From the NCBI GenBank assembly GCA_026260175.1, contig JAKCWW010000021.1, positions 169,436 through 233,435 of the forward strand: a stretch of 64,000 nt of DNA, written 5' to 3'. Shown in pieces: positions 1 through 11,066 of the stretch. The translations under genes were made by a program, and so were the position numbers. Below the pieces are notes generated by a model. The model did not search any database and was not told the DNA's origin. It saw nothing but the letters and a program-made list of their open reading frames with translations. Every line of letters begins with the position of its first letter. The stretch's first letter is position 1. The DNA comes from Reticulitermes lucifugus. Its lineage: Eukaryota; Arthropoda; Insecta; Blattodea; Rhinotermitidae.

Positions 1-154
1 GGCCCAACAATTATTTGCCTAAAATCGTATCGTTTATCAGTTAATGTGGAAAAATATGGTACAGCCAGACAGGCCACAGATAACAAAAAATGCGATGCAG
101 GAAAGATGCGATTTGCATGCCGGATAACTAAGGCAACACACACTACGAATATGT

Positions 155-240
155 AATATTTGTTGCTTCTCCACGGAAACAGTGGTTACGCGAACGCGCC
201 TCAATGTTACATTACACCTACATTGCGTCTCTTATTGTTG
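155..240 (+). repeat. Right-end fragment of the GGCGCGTTCGC-repeat element (family D)
   Basis: The segment aacagtggttacgcgaacg and what follows matches the right end of the elements at 38576-38940 (plus) and 43722-44136 (minus), including about 35 bases past the cgcgaacgcgcc motif. Confidence 0.6.
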
Positions 241-850
241 ATGCATGCAGTATATTTTGCAGGCGTGAAAGTCACTAATGTCTACACACTTCCATGAAGG
301 AAACACGAATAAAAGAGACCACATCGGAATATGATATTAAAATTGATCTTTATGGAAACGAGCGTGAGGATGTGGACTAGCAGACTGAAGACAGAATTCA
401 GTGACGGGCGCGTGTGAATATATTTTGTGAGTTTATTTTACACATTATACGTCACAACATTCACTACATACCTTACCAATTTGGGAAACATTCGTAATTT
501 ATTTCATAATGATTTTTCAGCTATGTGGATTAAACTTGCATACCGTCGAATGGGTGTAAAGAGTGTAAAGAGCTGCCGTAGCAAACTTACGTAACTTTAC
601 TATCCCGGGATTTGTCCAGAGGAACCGTGGAAACCCTCAACAAGGATAGCCGGCCTCCAGCCCGATTATCGAATCCGAGACTTTAAAAAATGCGCAGCAG
701 AGGTGCTAAACACTCGACGGCCATTTTCAATCCTTGGGTTCAAGAGAATCAATTTTTAGTTCTCGTACTAGTTATTATTAGTTTTTCTGCTAGCCACTCT
801 TCAATTATCCCAATTACTAACTACAATTTGAATTCTTGCTAACTAAATAT

Positions 851-1185
851 TCATTCCGTAGTCTGTCTTACGACAAGCCCGTAGCCTCCTCCAAAGAGAG
901 TTCTCCACAGGGTGCGATCTAATGCTTCCTGTTTCAATTTACAGTATCTTCTCTTTTCCTTAAGGTCATCCAGTAGCTGCTTACGNNNNNNNNNNNNNNN
1001 NNNNNNNNNNNNNNNNNNNNNNNNNNNNNNNNNNNNNNNNNNNNNNNNNNNNNNNNNNNNNNNNNAGCCTTTCTTCTTTTTATTGTGTGTAGGATATTCC
1101 TCTCCTCCTTGACTCTGTGTAATACTTCATTTCTCACACGATCAGTCCAACTGATCTTCTCCATTCTTCTTCAGCACCACATGAT
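851..1185 (-). pseudogene. Non-LTR retrotransposon fragment, C-terminal end of ORF2
   Basis: Before the gap the minus strand reads MEKISWTDRVRNEVLHRVKE and continues HTIKRRKA. After the gap it reads RKQLLDDLKEKRRYC, then EALDRTLWRT and finally RQTTE before TGA at 851-853. This is the basic tail found after the reverse transcriptase domain of insect LINEs. An in-frame TGA (apparently TGG to TGA) lies just upstream of MEKISW. Gap 986-1065 falls inside; its 80 Ns do not keep the frame, so the gap size is probably an estimate. The element is 5'-truncated near 1185. The exact clade cannot be told from this piece. Confidence 0.8.
986..1065. other. Assembly gap (80 N)
   Basis: Run of N inside the LINE fragment. 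Confidence 1.
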
Positions 1186-2687
1186 TAATTTGGGCTCGTT
1201 AATTTGCGACAAATAAAAATCCCATTGGTGTCTAAGTCTTGAGAATATCACAGTTCGCTTCATAAATGTGACCATACGGAATAAACAACGTATTACATGC
1301 CATAAATCTTCTTTGAGGATGGCCGAGAGGGCAATTTAAGGGGGTAGTGTGACCTGTTTAAAGATATCCGTCAGAGGACAGAAGGAAAACATGAAAATTA
1401 CCAGGTTTACCAAACATTTACAGAGACTCGAAACTATTTTCTTTGTACCGGTGAGCCCTGTAAATTTGTAAAACCATATTGTGAATGCTTCATTACAATT
1501 TAATGTTTTCAAAAATTCATTTTTTTTTGCCTCCAAGTCTAGTGGCAGCCCTGTTGTACTTGTGTCATCCACTAGCTGCTTTCCCAGCGCATTCCCGTGT
1601 GCAGTTGAAAACTGACCACTTTGTTTTTGCTGTACCGCTGTAGCTACTGATGGCCAGCACTTCAGGGCTGTCCAGCTCAAAATCACTGAAGAGAAACTAT
1701 GAACTCTTTACGTGTGACATCCCCGTTGTGATATACAAGTAAAAAAAAAATAGGGGAAAAGGAGCAATCCATCACAATTATATTTACTAGTATTGAACTG
1801 TATATTATATTGCGACATGTTTCAGCTTTTAACTATATAGAGAGCTACTAACAGCGTCATTAAATTACCACAAAGAAATCCCACTCATCCTCTTCAGCAC
1901 ATGACTACACCAGCAGAACCTAACACTTGCAAATCCATGAAACACGTACTTTCCAAAACATAAATATTTGATAAGAATGCCTAGCTCTAGTCCCGGCAGT
2001 CTACTAAATACTGTAAATAAAGACTGCCACGTATCGCCAAGTTGCACCATACTAACGACAACACCGCAGTTACTAACAGCAGTGTCAATAGATTTCTGTC
2101 AGCACTGCAGGCAGTTTGCAGCAATAAAATGGACACATACTGCCCTAGGTTTACTTTTGTGTTTTTATTTTGTATTTATTTTTATCCCCCCCCCTCCAAA
2201 CGTAACTTAAGCAGCAGACCAACTGAAATCGCTGCGCGTGTCCCGCCAGTACAACAGCCAATACGTTACTACCCACCGAGCCCTCTCTATCCAGTAACTG
2301 AACACAAGCCATACCTAACAGAATTCAGGCCATGTGACATTTATAATACTGATTCAATCGACTTGTATAATATAAAAGTCGTTATGATATATTAAATCCA
2401 TTAGGAATATATTAAATAACCGATGCATTGAAAATCAACTAGAAATCTGTGACTAAATTAATTTCTAAATGTAATCCTTTTGCCACAAAACATACCACAA
2501 ATCTATATTGTTATGCTTACTGACATTGACAGAAACATAACGCAAATGGAATTATTAAAATACTCCAGGGAATTCTTTTAGAGTACGTGACCACGAAATA
2601 CCCTTCCTGAATTCGATATTGTAAATACTAACCATAACGTACTCTTTATAACCCACGATCCATTATCAAGCACTGAATTTGGGTTTT
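1186..2687. other. No recognised feature
   Basis: Nothing beyond the LINE edge is recognisable. A 116-codon minus-strand frame at 1336-1686 matches no family I know. A short run of Cs lies near 2186-2194. Confidence 0.5.
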
Positions 2688-2700
2688 ATTTTCGTTTACT

Positions 2701-2960
2701 TTTTTTTTCAACGGCTCGACAGCCCCTTGGGGGCCTAGACCGCCTCATTTTTCGAGACTTCACGATCACATTTTTTAGACACGCCACACTCGGTAGGACT
2801 CCTCTGGACGAGGGACCATCTCGTCGCAGAGACCTCTACGTGACAACACACAACCTCACAAGAGACAGATATCCATGCCCCCGGTGGGATTCGAACCCAC
2901 AATCCTAGTAAGCGAGCGGCCGTAGACCCACGCCTTAGACCGCGCGGCCACTGGGATCGG
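2701..2960 (-). mobile_element. SINE family B, full-length copy with target-site duplications
   Basis: Read on the minus strand it starts with a tRNA-like head (GGCCGCGCGGTCTAAGGCG as A-box region, GGGTTCGAATCCCACC as B box), then a body of about 170 bp and a run of eight As (T tract at 2701-2708). The flanks ttttcgtttact at 2689-2700 and 2963-2974 are identical 12-mers, which is the signature of LINE-type target-primed insertion. The head would be a tRNA-like pol III promoter and is not a working tRNA gene. Confidence 0.9.
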
Positions 2961-2974
2961 ATTTTTCGTTTACT

Positions 2975-5900
2975 ACACACTACATCAAACAAAAGAATCC
3001 AGCATACGCCAACTAATCACGTACTGGAAAATAATTTCTAATTTACTCGTAATATTGTGCCACCTATCATGAAACATACGTTTGTTGGATACCAAGACGT
3101 GAAGGAACTCTGTTGCTACAGACGTCTAGCGGTAAATGGTGGAACTATTCAGAGTATCGTGCTGTAACATTTCTCATCACCGCAGTGTGCAAAACATGGC
3201 TACCTACACTATGGGCGGGAGCAGTGTAAGTGTATTGTGAAATTTAGCAACTTACCTCCACATCAGTCACCAACGATATTCACTTTCCAGCTTCAGATGG
3301 GTCCTGTATTGATCATCAATTTCCACAACGTCTTTCCACACTTTCTTTAGTACTTCAAACGCACATATTTTATTACAGGCCTTTATTATATACTGGTATA
3401 TATATTTTTATTTGGGCCTATAAGGGAGGGAGCAGCAGAAGTCTGGAGGAAGTTGCATATGAGGAGCTTTGTACCCGGTATTACAACTCACATCCAATGA
3501 AACGTACTTGAAACTCAAAAAAAAAATAAGACGAGTTTATACGAAAATCAAGAATGAGATGGAAGGGGCAAATAACAAACATAAAGTTTCCGCCAGCAAA
3601 ACTAAAACCGAAACCATAACCTCCGTCGATTACAGTTATGTATGTTTCTTTGAATCATAAATTTGCTGTCATTAAAATGAGGACTCAACACGTCACTCAT
3701 CTTTCAAACGTAATGCATTTTCTGTACCATGCCTTGAAGTGTTGTTACTTGGCAGCCCTGACAAATCACGGCGCGAGGAGTTTGAAGACTGAAAGTAATA
3801 TTACATTTGCATGACTATTTTCATTTTCTGGATAACAGGTAACGCCAGTTGGAGGTATTCGTGATGAATGTTCGTGCTAAGACATGCCTAAGATGGGCAA
3901 TAAGGGGGGAGGGGGGGGCAGCGAATGCGAAACATTTCCCGACTGGGCTAAGCTGAGCTTTGCATCTGGAATACTACTCCCAAGGAGTGGCTTGTTATAT
4001 ATACCAGTATGGTATCTTAATATATTAATTACATTTTTACTACAGTCCATGTTGCCTCATTATACCCGGTATTTTGCTGTACACACACTTCGCGTAAATA
4101 CGAAACTCGCTTATCGTTACTTCGCTGCTATGCGCACGATTTTTTAGAACGATAACATAAAGCAATACACAGTTTGGTTAATAGTGGCAGTTGTGTGTCC
4201 ACAACACTACCAAAGCACGGTCCCGCACCAGGTTGTCGGCTTTTTTTCACCACAAATCAGACGCCACACATACCTCCATCGTTGTATCAGTGCTAACTGG
4301 CGGTTATTACTTTGAATCGATAATCGACACGGCGAAATCGAGTGCTTATCAGGCCAGGCAACATGACAGTAAAGAAATATTTCATTCAAGCCTTCGAGAT
4401 GACACAAAGCATAGGCAGTAGTTTGGTGCGGGCGCACCAAGACGGAACATTAAAGATAAGACGATAAGAAACATTACTTCCATAAGGAGATTACTGATAA
4501 CGTTAGATACATATACTAAAACAAGTACAGAATTGTGAACAATGTGAAGCGATTCACAGCATGCCATTCAAATCTATTAGTTCTACATCAGTCCTTATAT
4601 TAGTTACTTCACAGGTGTTGCGCAGTTTTGCTCAACGTTGCCCGTAACCTGATACATACGATTTTTATCTAGGTTGGGATTTCCTTCGTCTTGCTCAGTT
4701 CTTCGCTGGCTTAGTAATCTACCTTCAAATATGTAGTGACTGCTTCCTTCATAATCTTTCTCACGATTCGTATCACATTCGACGCTATAGAACTGAACTT
4801 GAAATAACGCCGTTAAAGGGACCTAAGAAGCATAATCCATTCTTTCGTAGGCATTGTGTATCGTACTCAGTTATTCATGCGATGTGCAAAATGCCACACT
4901 CTTCACATAACCAAAATTCAGCACATTCCCAATGCAGGCACTAAACGGTGGTGAATGGTCAGCTTTACACGCCGCTAACCATTAGATCGAATGCTGGGTG
5001 TGTAGCAGGACTACCCTGACCTTGGTGACAAAAAGAAAGGTCTTGCCATCACCGGGAATCGAACGCCCATGTCCAGTCAAGAGCCAGTTTCCCCTGCACA
5101 ATTGGGAATGTGGCTGTACCCATTTTACAAATATGAGGAATAAGCCCCGATATGTAGGTAGGTCTTCTGCTACTATGAATCAGCAGTGGACAGACAGACA
5201 GTACATCCAGGTGTCTGATGCAGGATGCAGGCTGGGAAAGAGGAGGGGGAACAACCTGGTGTGGGGACAGGTGTGTTACTGTGACTACCAACAATAATCG
5301 GTCCATTGACATCGTCGTGTTGAGTCACGTCAACATTAAATTCTATCGGTATTTATCTTACAACATAAAAGAAAGTGGTATAATTTTTGTGGGAACATTG
5401 CAGTATAAACAGCGGAGTCTATGACAGTCAAAGATCATCTGTGAGACATTAAGCGCACTTCTCACTAATTTCGTCATCACATGGTTCTTGCAAGGTTAAT
5501 CTATTAATCTATTCACTACGTAAGCCTCCACAAGACAAGATATTCGGTTTCAGAATGGAAAAAATAGAATTTAGCACTTCTGCTGCGTATCTGTGAGATA
5601 CCCGGATCAATTCACTGTCAATTGCCAATTATCCGAGAATTTAATACTTTACTGTGGTCCCTTGGATTAAATTCTGGGATAGTATCTGAAATGTGTGCCT
5701 AGCAATTCATGATTTCCAGCCATTCTTCAGTTCGATACTGTAGAGCCTTGCCTATACAGTTGCTTTATTTAACGATGCTGTTGGTAGCCCAGACTTTGTG
5801 GCGTCTATCTACCCAGCTGATAAAGCATTATTAATAACTAATAAAACATGAAATACTAATAACAGGACTTTACTTACAGCGGGGACTATTTCGTGAATTC
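2975..5900. other. Mostly unrecognised flank sequence
   Basis: The only structured piece is a tRNA-like B box on the minus strand near 5052-5066 (gttcgattcccggtg), probably another old SINE head spanning about 4960-5095. A G-rich run lies near 3905-3920. No gene is seen. Confidence 0.4.
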
Positions 5901-6171
5901 AGATGGTAGCGAAAGATGTACAGCCCGCACAGCTCAATACCTATTGGGAAATAATATTTTTTTTTTATCGTCAGATTTACTGACACAGCATCATGCAAAT
6001 GTACACTTTTTACCACTACCTCTCACGAGTGACTGCAAGATTTCCTCGTGGTCTGCGCAGTACGGGTAGCATTCAAGGTTTCGCATGGTCCCCATGTTCA
6101 CACCGTTCATACCTGGGAAAATTACTTAACAGGGGTGAGCACAGTATGATAATAACTGCGAACTATGATAT

Positions 6172-6366
6172 GCGGCAAAGGATTTCTCTCTTCTGCATAA
6201 AGTCCAGAGGGCGCCCAGCCTCCTATTCAGTGGATACCGGCGACCTTCCCTGGGGCATGAAGCTGACCGCTCACCTCCATTTAGTGCCGAGGTTAAGAAT
6301 GAGTGGAGCTGTACATCTGCTCCCCCTTATGCCTTCATGGCGTGTATAGGGACAACTTTGCCTTTT
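6172..6366 (+). mobile_element. SINE family A, headless copy
   Basis: Body from the cctcctattcagtgga block to the tail block atgccttcatggcgtg. The tRNA-like head is missing. Confidence 0.8.
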
Positions 6367-6999
6367 TTACTGCATAGAATGCAGAGCCATGAATATGAAG
6401 CACGAGTCTCAACTACTCAACTATGAAGTTTGGTTAACGGTATTACAACATCCGTACTAAATTTCATGAAAAGTGTCCAACCGATATCATTAAAGGACTG
6501 AAGTTCTATAATTGAGTTCCGAAGGTTCATTTTCTCCAAAAGCCATTATAAAAGACAACAGATCTGGAATCTATGTCAGAATTTATTCATTTAAGTGCAC
6601 TTATATTCGCCACACCATTCAACTACGTCACCCGAAAGTGTGGCAATATTTTGTTTAAAGTGTTAGCAGTCACATGTTCAGAGCAACGGGACGATTATGT
6701 CTATTGATGCATGGCTGAAACAGCAAGCATATAAAATAATGCATTACGTTGATGGAATGTCATTCCGTAGTCACCACACACGTGAACATGTTATGTATAA
6801 TTAAAATGCGTATTTCTGTAATTTGCCATGCTGTAATTAGTTTTCATGTAATTTATTTGGTTCACTAATTTTGTTACGAATCCAGCACAGCAGCCTTGGC
6901 TTTCACCTACGATTCGAGCAAACCTCATTACTTCGTTCGTTATCAGGTCATGGCTACACCCCGTGTAGACAGCAAACGAAGCCCGAATGACTTACAAAG

Positions 7000-8240
7000 C
7001 ATGCTTTCCATGATCCAACAACGAAAAATCAGCATTTGTAATTACTCATACCGTACATTTTAAGAAATCTTTATTTCCATTTTTACATATTTTTTATAAA
7101 ACCAGGCTCAAGTGGTGAAACTGCATACACCGGAACTGACAAATTCGTCAGCTGATATTCTTTTAGTTTTCAATTTTTCATGGGTTGGGATTAATATTTT
7201 ATGAACTGCTGGACTCTTTTCTTCTTAATAACATACGATTTGATTTACAAAGCATACATTTTATTTCACCAAAATCACGGTTTAACAATTCGTAAAAAAT
7301 CGGTGGCAAACTTCAATTATCTAAAGAAATTATGAATTCAGTACAAAAATAGTTGAGAAAATTACTCTACAGGTAATCCTATGATAATTTTACTGATGAC
7401 CTGCGTTACTGAATCACAAAAATCTTACAGAACAAGTAACCTGAACACTTTTTTTGTTAAATGTAACATGTTAAGTTGGCGTACAACAATTTGAAATGGA
7501 AACAAACATTCAATTGAATTACACAAACTAATTTCAACTACATATATATATATCTGCATACTGTAAACACGTTTACTAACAACTATCAACTATAGGAATG
7601 TTTTTCTTAATTTCAGTCACCTATGGTGATGGAAGAACAAAAAACTGAGCTATACACAGTGCATGTGCCATAATGGTGTTTAAAAGCTACCTCAAGAGTT
7701 GAAACACATAGATGATAATATATGTGCTCTTCCATTCTAAATGGAAATACTCTAAACACACTAACACTAATTGTAACAGAATAAATAGAAAAAGAAGGAC
7801 TAGATAACTGATCTCCATTAGACATCTGGAAATAGTTAGACAATTAAAACTTGGAATACAACAAACTTCAGTTATATGAAATGTATAATTTAAAATACCT
7901 GCTAATAACTTTTAAGTAAACTATATACACTTGAAAATTTACAACACTGGTATATTACTTATAACTTATCTATTAATATTTATGGTTTCCATTCATTAGG
8001 TTTTTTACACTTTACTTTTATTAATCACAGAACAGCTTATTTACTTTTCTTGTTTCCTTTTCAGCCAAAATCTGAATAATGTCACGTGAACTCTCCACAC
8101 GTATTCAGCCTGTGAGATCAATATGCAACGGTTATATTCAGAACATATACCTCTATGATTAGGGATGCCAATCAATGCGCATTAACAATTAACTGGATTT
8201 GCATAAAGGCCTGGAAAATTCAGGTAAATAATTTACGTCA
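7000..8240. other. AT-rich, repeat-poor block 3' of CycD
   Basis: Visibly AT-rich with few recognisable repeats, unlike the sequence either side, and with a short (TA)n near 7542-7552. It lies 2.5-3.7 kb beyond the CycD stop and could be a distal 3' UTR or just old spacer. Confidence 0.35.
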
Positions 8241-8286
8241 AATTTTTAAAATGTCACGGATCAACATTAAGATCATTAATACAAAG

Positions 8287-8573
8287 TGCTGGTAGAGCAG
8301 TCCTGTTACATGCCAAGCAGGCACAAGGGGGGAGGTAGAGGTATAGCTCCACTCATACTCGACCCCATCGCTAAAAGGGGGTGGGTGGTCAGCGCCTCGC
8401 CATGGCCGCTTTACCTCCTGGGGAAAGAGACCGGGTACCCATTGCACGGAAGGCTGGATGGGCCTCGGGGCCGGTCTGGATGGGCTCAGAAAATCTCGCC
8501 CCCACCGGGATGTTAACCCCGGACCGTCCAGTCCGTAGCGAGTCATTATACAAACTGCGCTATCCCGGCCGCC
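8287..8573 (-). mobile_element. SINE family A, full-length copy
   Basis: The minus strand starts with the head GGCCGGGATAGCGCAGTTTG, has a B-box region ggtccggggttaac, then the body blocks (ccagaccggcccc, gcaatgggtacc) and a diverged tail. Confidence 0.9.
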
Positions 8574-9511
8574 ATAAAAATTGGTGGTGCACGTCTTTAG
8601 TGTCACACCACTTATCAATTTGCAAAATGTTTTTAAAATTGAAAAATAGCACTCATTAACATCCCTGTTAAGTTTCTGTACATAAAATGAGACCAAGATG
8701 GTTAATAAAACTATCGAGTAACTTGTGCAGTCCTGTGCCTTGATATCAACATCTCACACATGTGCAAGAAAACTGTGTACTGACGCCCCCGTCCCCCCAA
8801 GTAGTATCCGAGCGATTTAATTAAAAACATATTCTAATTTCAAACGTAAACAGACTAATATGTTATATACTCATTTTAGATTTACTGATTTCAGTGTACG
8901 TGAGCAAGTGTGATGGTTTTCACTGTACTTTTAAATTTCTTCGCCTAAATAGCCTATATACTCGTAATTTCATGTACAATTTGTCTTCTAGAACCACATA
9001 AATCAGATACCTGACCATTATTGACACGTTGGGGAAAACAAGGCCAGTATATGTATAGTGCATACAAGCAGCTCAGAAACAGTCTCACTGCAGGCTTTTA
9101 TAAATCATTACGTAGCATAAATGCATCCAATTTCCTGACTGTCAATTTTTCAACGAAGGTCCTGTACCATGTACTTGCATTTTAGACTCAATTTCGCTTG
9201 ATTTGTTTCTTACTGAAGATTCCAATTGAATTTATCATATAAAGGGCCTGTTACGAACTACCGATAAACTTTTAAAATATTTGCACAAATACAATGCACA
9301 CTTTTTCCTCTCCAAGTCTTCCGGAAAAACTGATTTTAACATAAAATTCTGTAAGGTGTTTTACTACAAGCTAGCACCTAAAATGCAATTATTTGCATGA
9401 ATTAAATATTTTCCATAATAACGACATGATTTTAAAGAAAACTGCAATGGGCCGACACAGACAACCGTCTAACATTAAAGACATTTTGCACAACTGACGT
9501 ATGAACATTTT

Positions 9512-9674
9512 GAGATCTCCGCTCTTCTGGGATATTAAGCGGCGTCGCGTGGTAATTGTTTACCGACGTTCCGGGACAACGTATCGGTCCCATCTTCACG
9601 GGTACGTTGTCCCGAAACGTCGGTAAACAATTACCACGCGACGCCGCGTAATATCCCAGAAGAACGCAGATCTC
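9512..9674. repeat. Fold-back element, near-perfect hairpin
   Basis: Two 72-bp arms (9512-9583 and 9603-9674) pair at 68 of 72 positions around a 19-bp loop. The arms contain CCCGAAACGTCGGTAA and the outer block TAATATCCCAGAAGA. The outer block recurs at other fold-back copies in the window. Confidence 0.92.
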
Positions 9675-9715
9675 ATCAACATCGCGGCGGAAGCCCGAAA
9701 TCACGGTATGAACAT

Positions 9716-9721
9716 TTTATT
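9716..9721 (-). promoter_or_regulatory. Candidate poly(A) signal AATAAA for CycD
   Basis: First canonical AATAAA on the minus strand after the stop codon, about 1.03 kb downstream and directly before the fold-back element at 9512-9674. The real cleavage site may be here, at 10227, or further on in the AT-rich block near 7-8 kb. Confidence 0.25.
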
Positions 9722-10226
9722 TCTCCAATTTAAGACCTCAAAACTGTGGTGCACATTACGGGGCGCATTTACTTCATGCAAATGTATTTTAATTTAGTAT
9801 CATTTTGTCAGATATCAGTATCAAGATACACACTGCAAATATCTTACTATTTCACATGATATGTAGTCTACACAATATTATTTAATACTCTGCTATAATA
9901 TAAAATAATCAAGAATATTCTATTTACATAGATAATATTGGCGTCGGAAGTGTGGGGTGTGTTCCCCACTCATCTGAGTGGAAGTTGTACTTTCTTCCTC
10001 CAGAACTGAAACACTTCTGACGCCTTTGACAATAAGGCACTTTCATTAAGGCACGCAGAACACTATTGAGATCGATATGAGGTAACCGAATTTGTCATTG
10101 GCATTGTAAAAATGACACAGCTACCATTAACAGTAAATTAATATTTGGTATCAAGAAGTGTTACGTTAATACATAACACCATGGTTTTAATCCTCTCTAT
10201 ATTCCACATATCGCTGGAAAAGTTAC

Positions 10227-10232
10227 TTTAAT
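10227..10232 (-). promoter_or_regulatory. Candidate poly(A) signal ATTAAA for CycD
   Basis: First ATTAAA or AATAAA hexamer I find downstream of the CycD stop on the minus strand, about 515 nt into the presumed 3' UTR. The hexamer alone is weak evidence in AT-rich DNA. Confidence 0.25.
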
Positions 10233-10746
10233 TGTATATTTCCATGGTAACTCCTCATCTCTTATTATCTGAACTGTACACAGATTGCTGGAGAGGTTAC
10301 ATTTGAATGACGTCACACTCCAATGCTAAGTAACAGCAAAGCAGTTTTCTTTCAACAGGATGTCATTTCCAGCATGAAACGGGTTAAGATGACAAAATAA
10401 TGAAGGTACGGCAGTCACAGAGCTCTGAGGTGAACAAGATGAAGGCTTTGACTGAATTTGACCGAAGTCTCAAAATAAAAATCATCACCGTCTAGTAGGT
10501 ACTGAACGTGTAGGCCTATAGTGACCACTGACAATGCAGACTATGATAAACTGCAGCAATTAAACCACACACGCGACTAATGTACTAAAACGTATGCAAG
10601 AAAGGAAATTTAAATGAACTGAAATAATAAGCTGCCATCAAGATAAAACGATTGTGAATCGTGCAGCAGAGAATTGAACAAAACAAGCTGCGTATCGGTA
10701 GTTTAAATTTCGAAATCACCTCTCATGTCGTGAGGGAGGAGATCTT

Positions 10747-11066
10747 TCAGAAATGGACGTCCTGCACATCAGTAGGCGTCTCAGGCTGGCCTGTCTCTTC
10801 GGCCCCAGACATCAGTTTGGCGGAAGATGAAGCAGAGCTGGTGACTTTGTTACTGGTGGTCGGTAGGGGCTGAAGAGACGCTGTTTCTGAGGCCACGACG
10901 CGTTCAATGTGACGCACGACGTGCTCTGCTGCAGCAGGGTCAACACGTGTCAGGGCGCAAACTGACGTCAATGCGGTGGCGGCCGACGGCGAGTTGAGGC
11001 CGCGAACAGCAGCGCTGATGCTGGCAGTTGCCAGGAGAGACGGCAAGCTCTGGATCAATTCAGGTT
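10747..11066 (-). CDS. CycD: Cyclin D terminal coding exon (C-terminal fold, degron and stop)
   Basis: A 320-nt exon: two bases finishing a split Glu codon, 105 codons, then TGA at 10747-10749. PSLLATASISAAVRGL matches human PSMVAAGSVVAAVQGL in the second cyclin fold, and the spacing from the exon 3 junction is identical. ALTRVDPAAAEHVVRHIERV corresponds to human [21 protein letters not shown], where human has an intron; here the sequence is continuous, so human exons 4 and 5 are one exon. The tail is Ser/Thr-rich rather than carrying the human glutamate run. It ends ETPTDVQDVHF, close to human CTPTDVRDVDI. Its Thr-Pro is the counterpart of Thr286, the GSK3-type site linked to nuclear export and degradation of human D1. 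The acceptor is gatttttgtttttgcag before AACCTG. The exon is GC-rich against AT-rich flanks. Confidence 0.97.

Noticed and set aside
1336-1686. 116-codon minus-strand open frame
   Set aside because: Not recognised. It could be a piece of a mobile element, but I cannot support it.
2880-2960. tRNA gene
   Set aside because: The head has A and B boxes but continues into a SINE body with an A tail, and the same unit recurs at three other loci.
8238-8696. 152-codon minus-strand open frame
   Set aside because: It is mostly SINE family A read through; the peptide comes from the repeat.
9512-9674. CRISPR or microRNA hairpin reading of the fold-back
   Set aside because: There are no spaced direct repeats. 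The 72-bp arms and dispersed relatives fit a mobile fold-back element better than a microRNA gene.
10661-10873. Plus-strand open frame across CycD exon 4
   Set aside because: Antisense shadow of the real exon.
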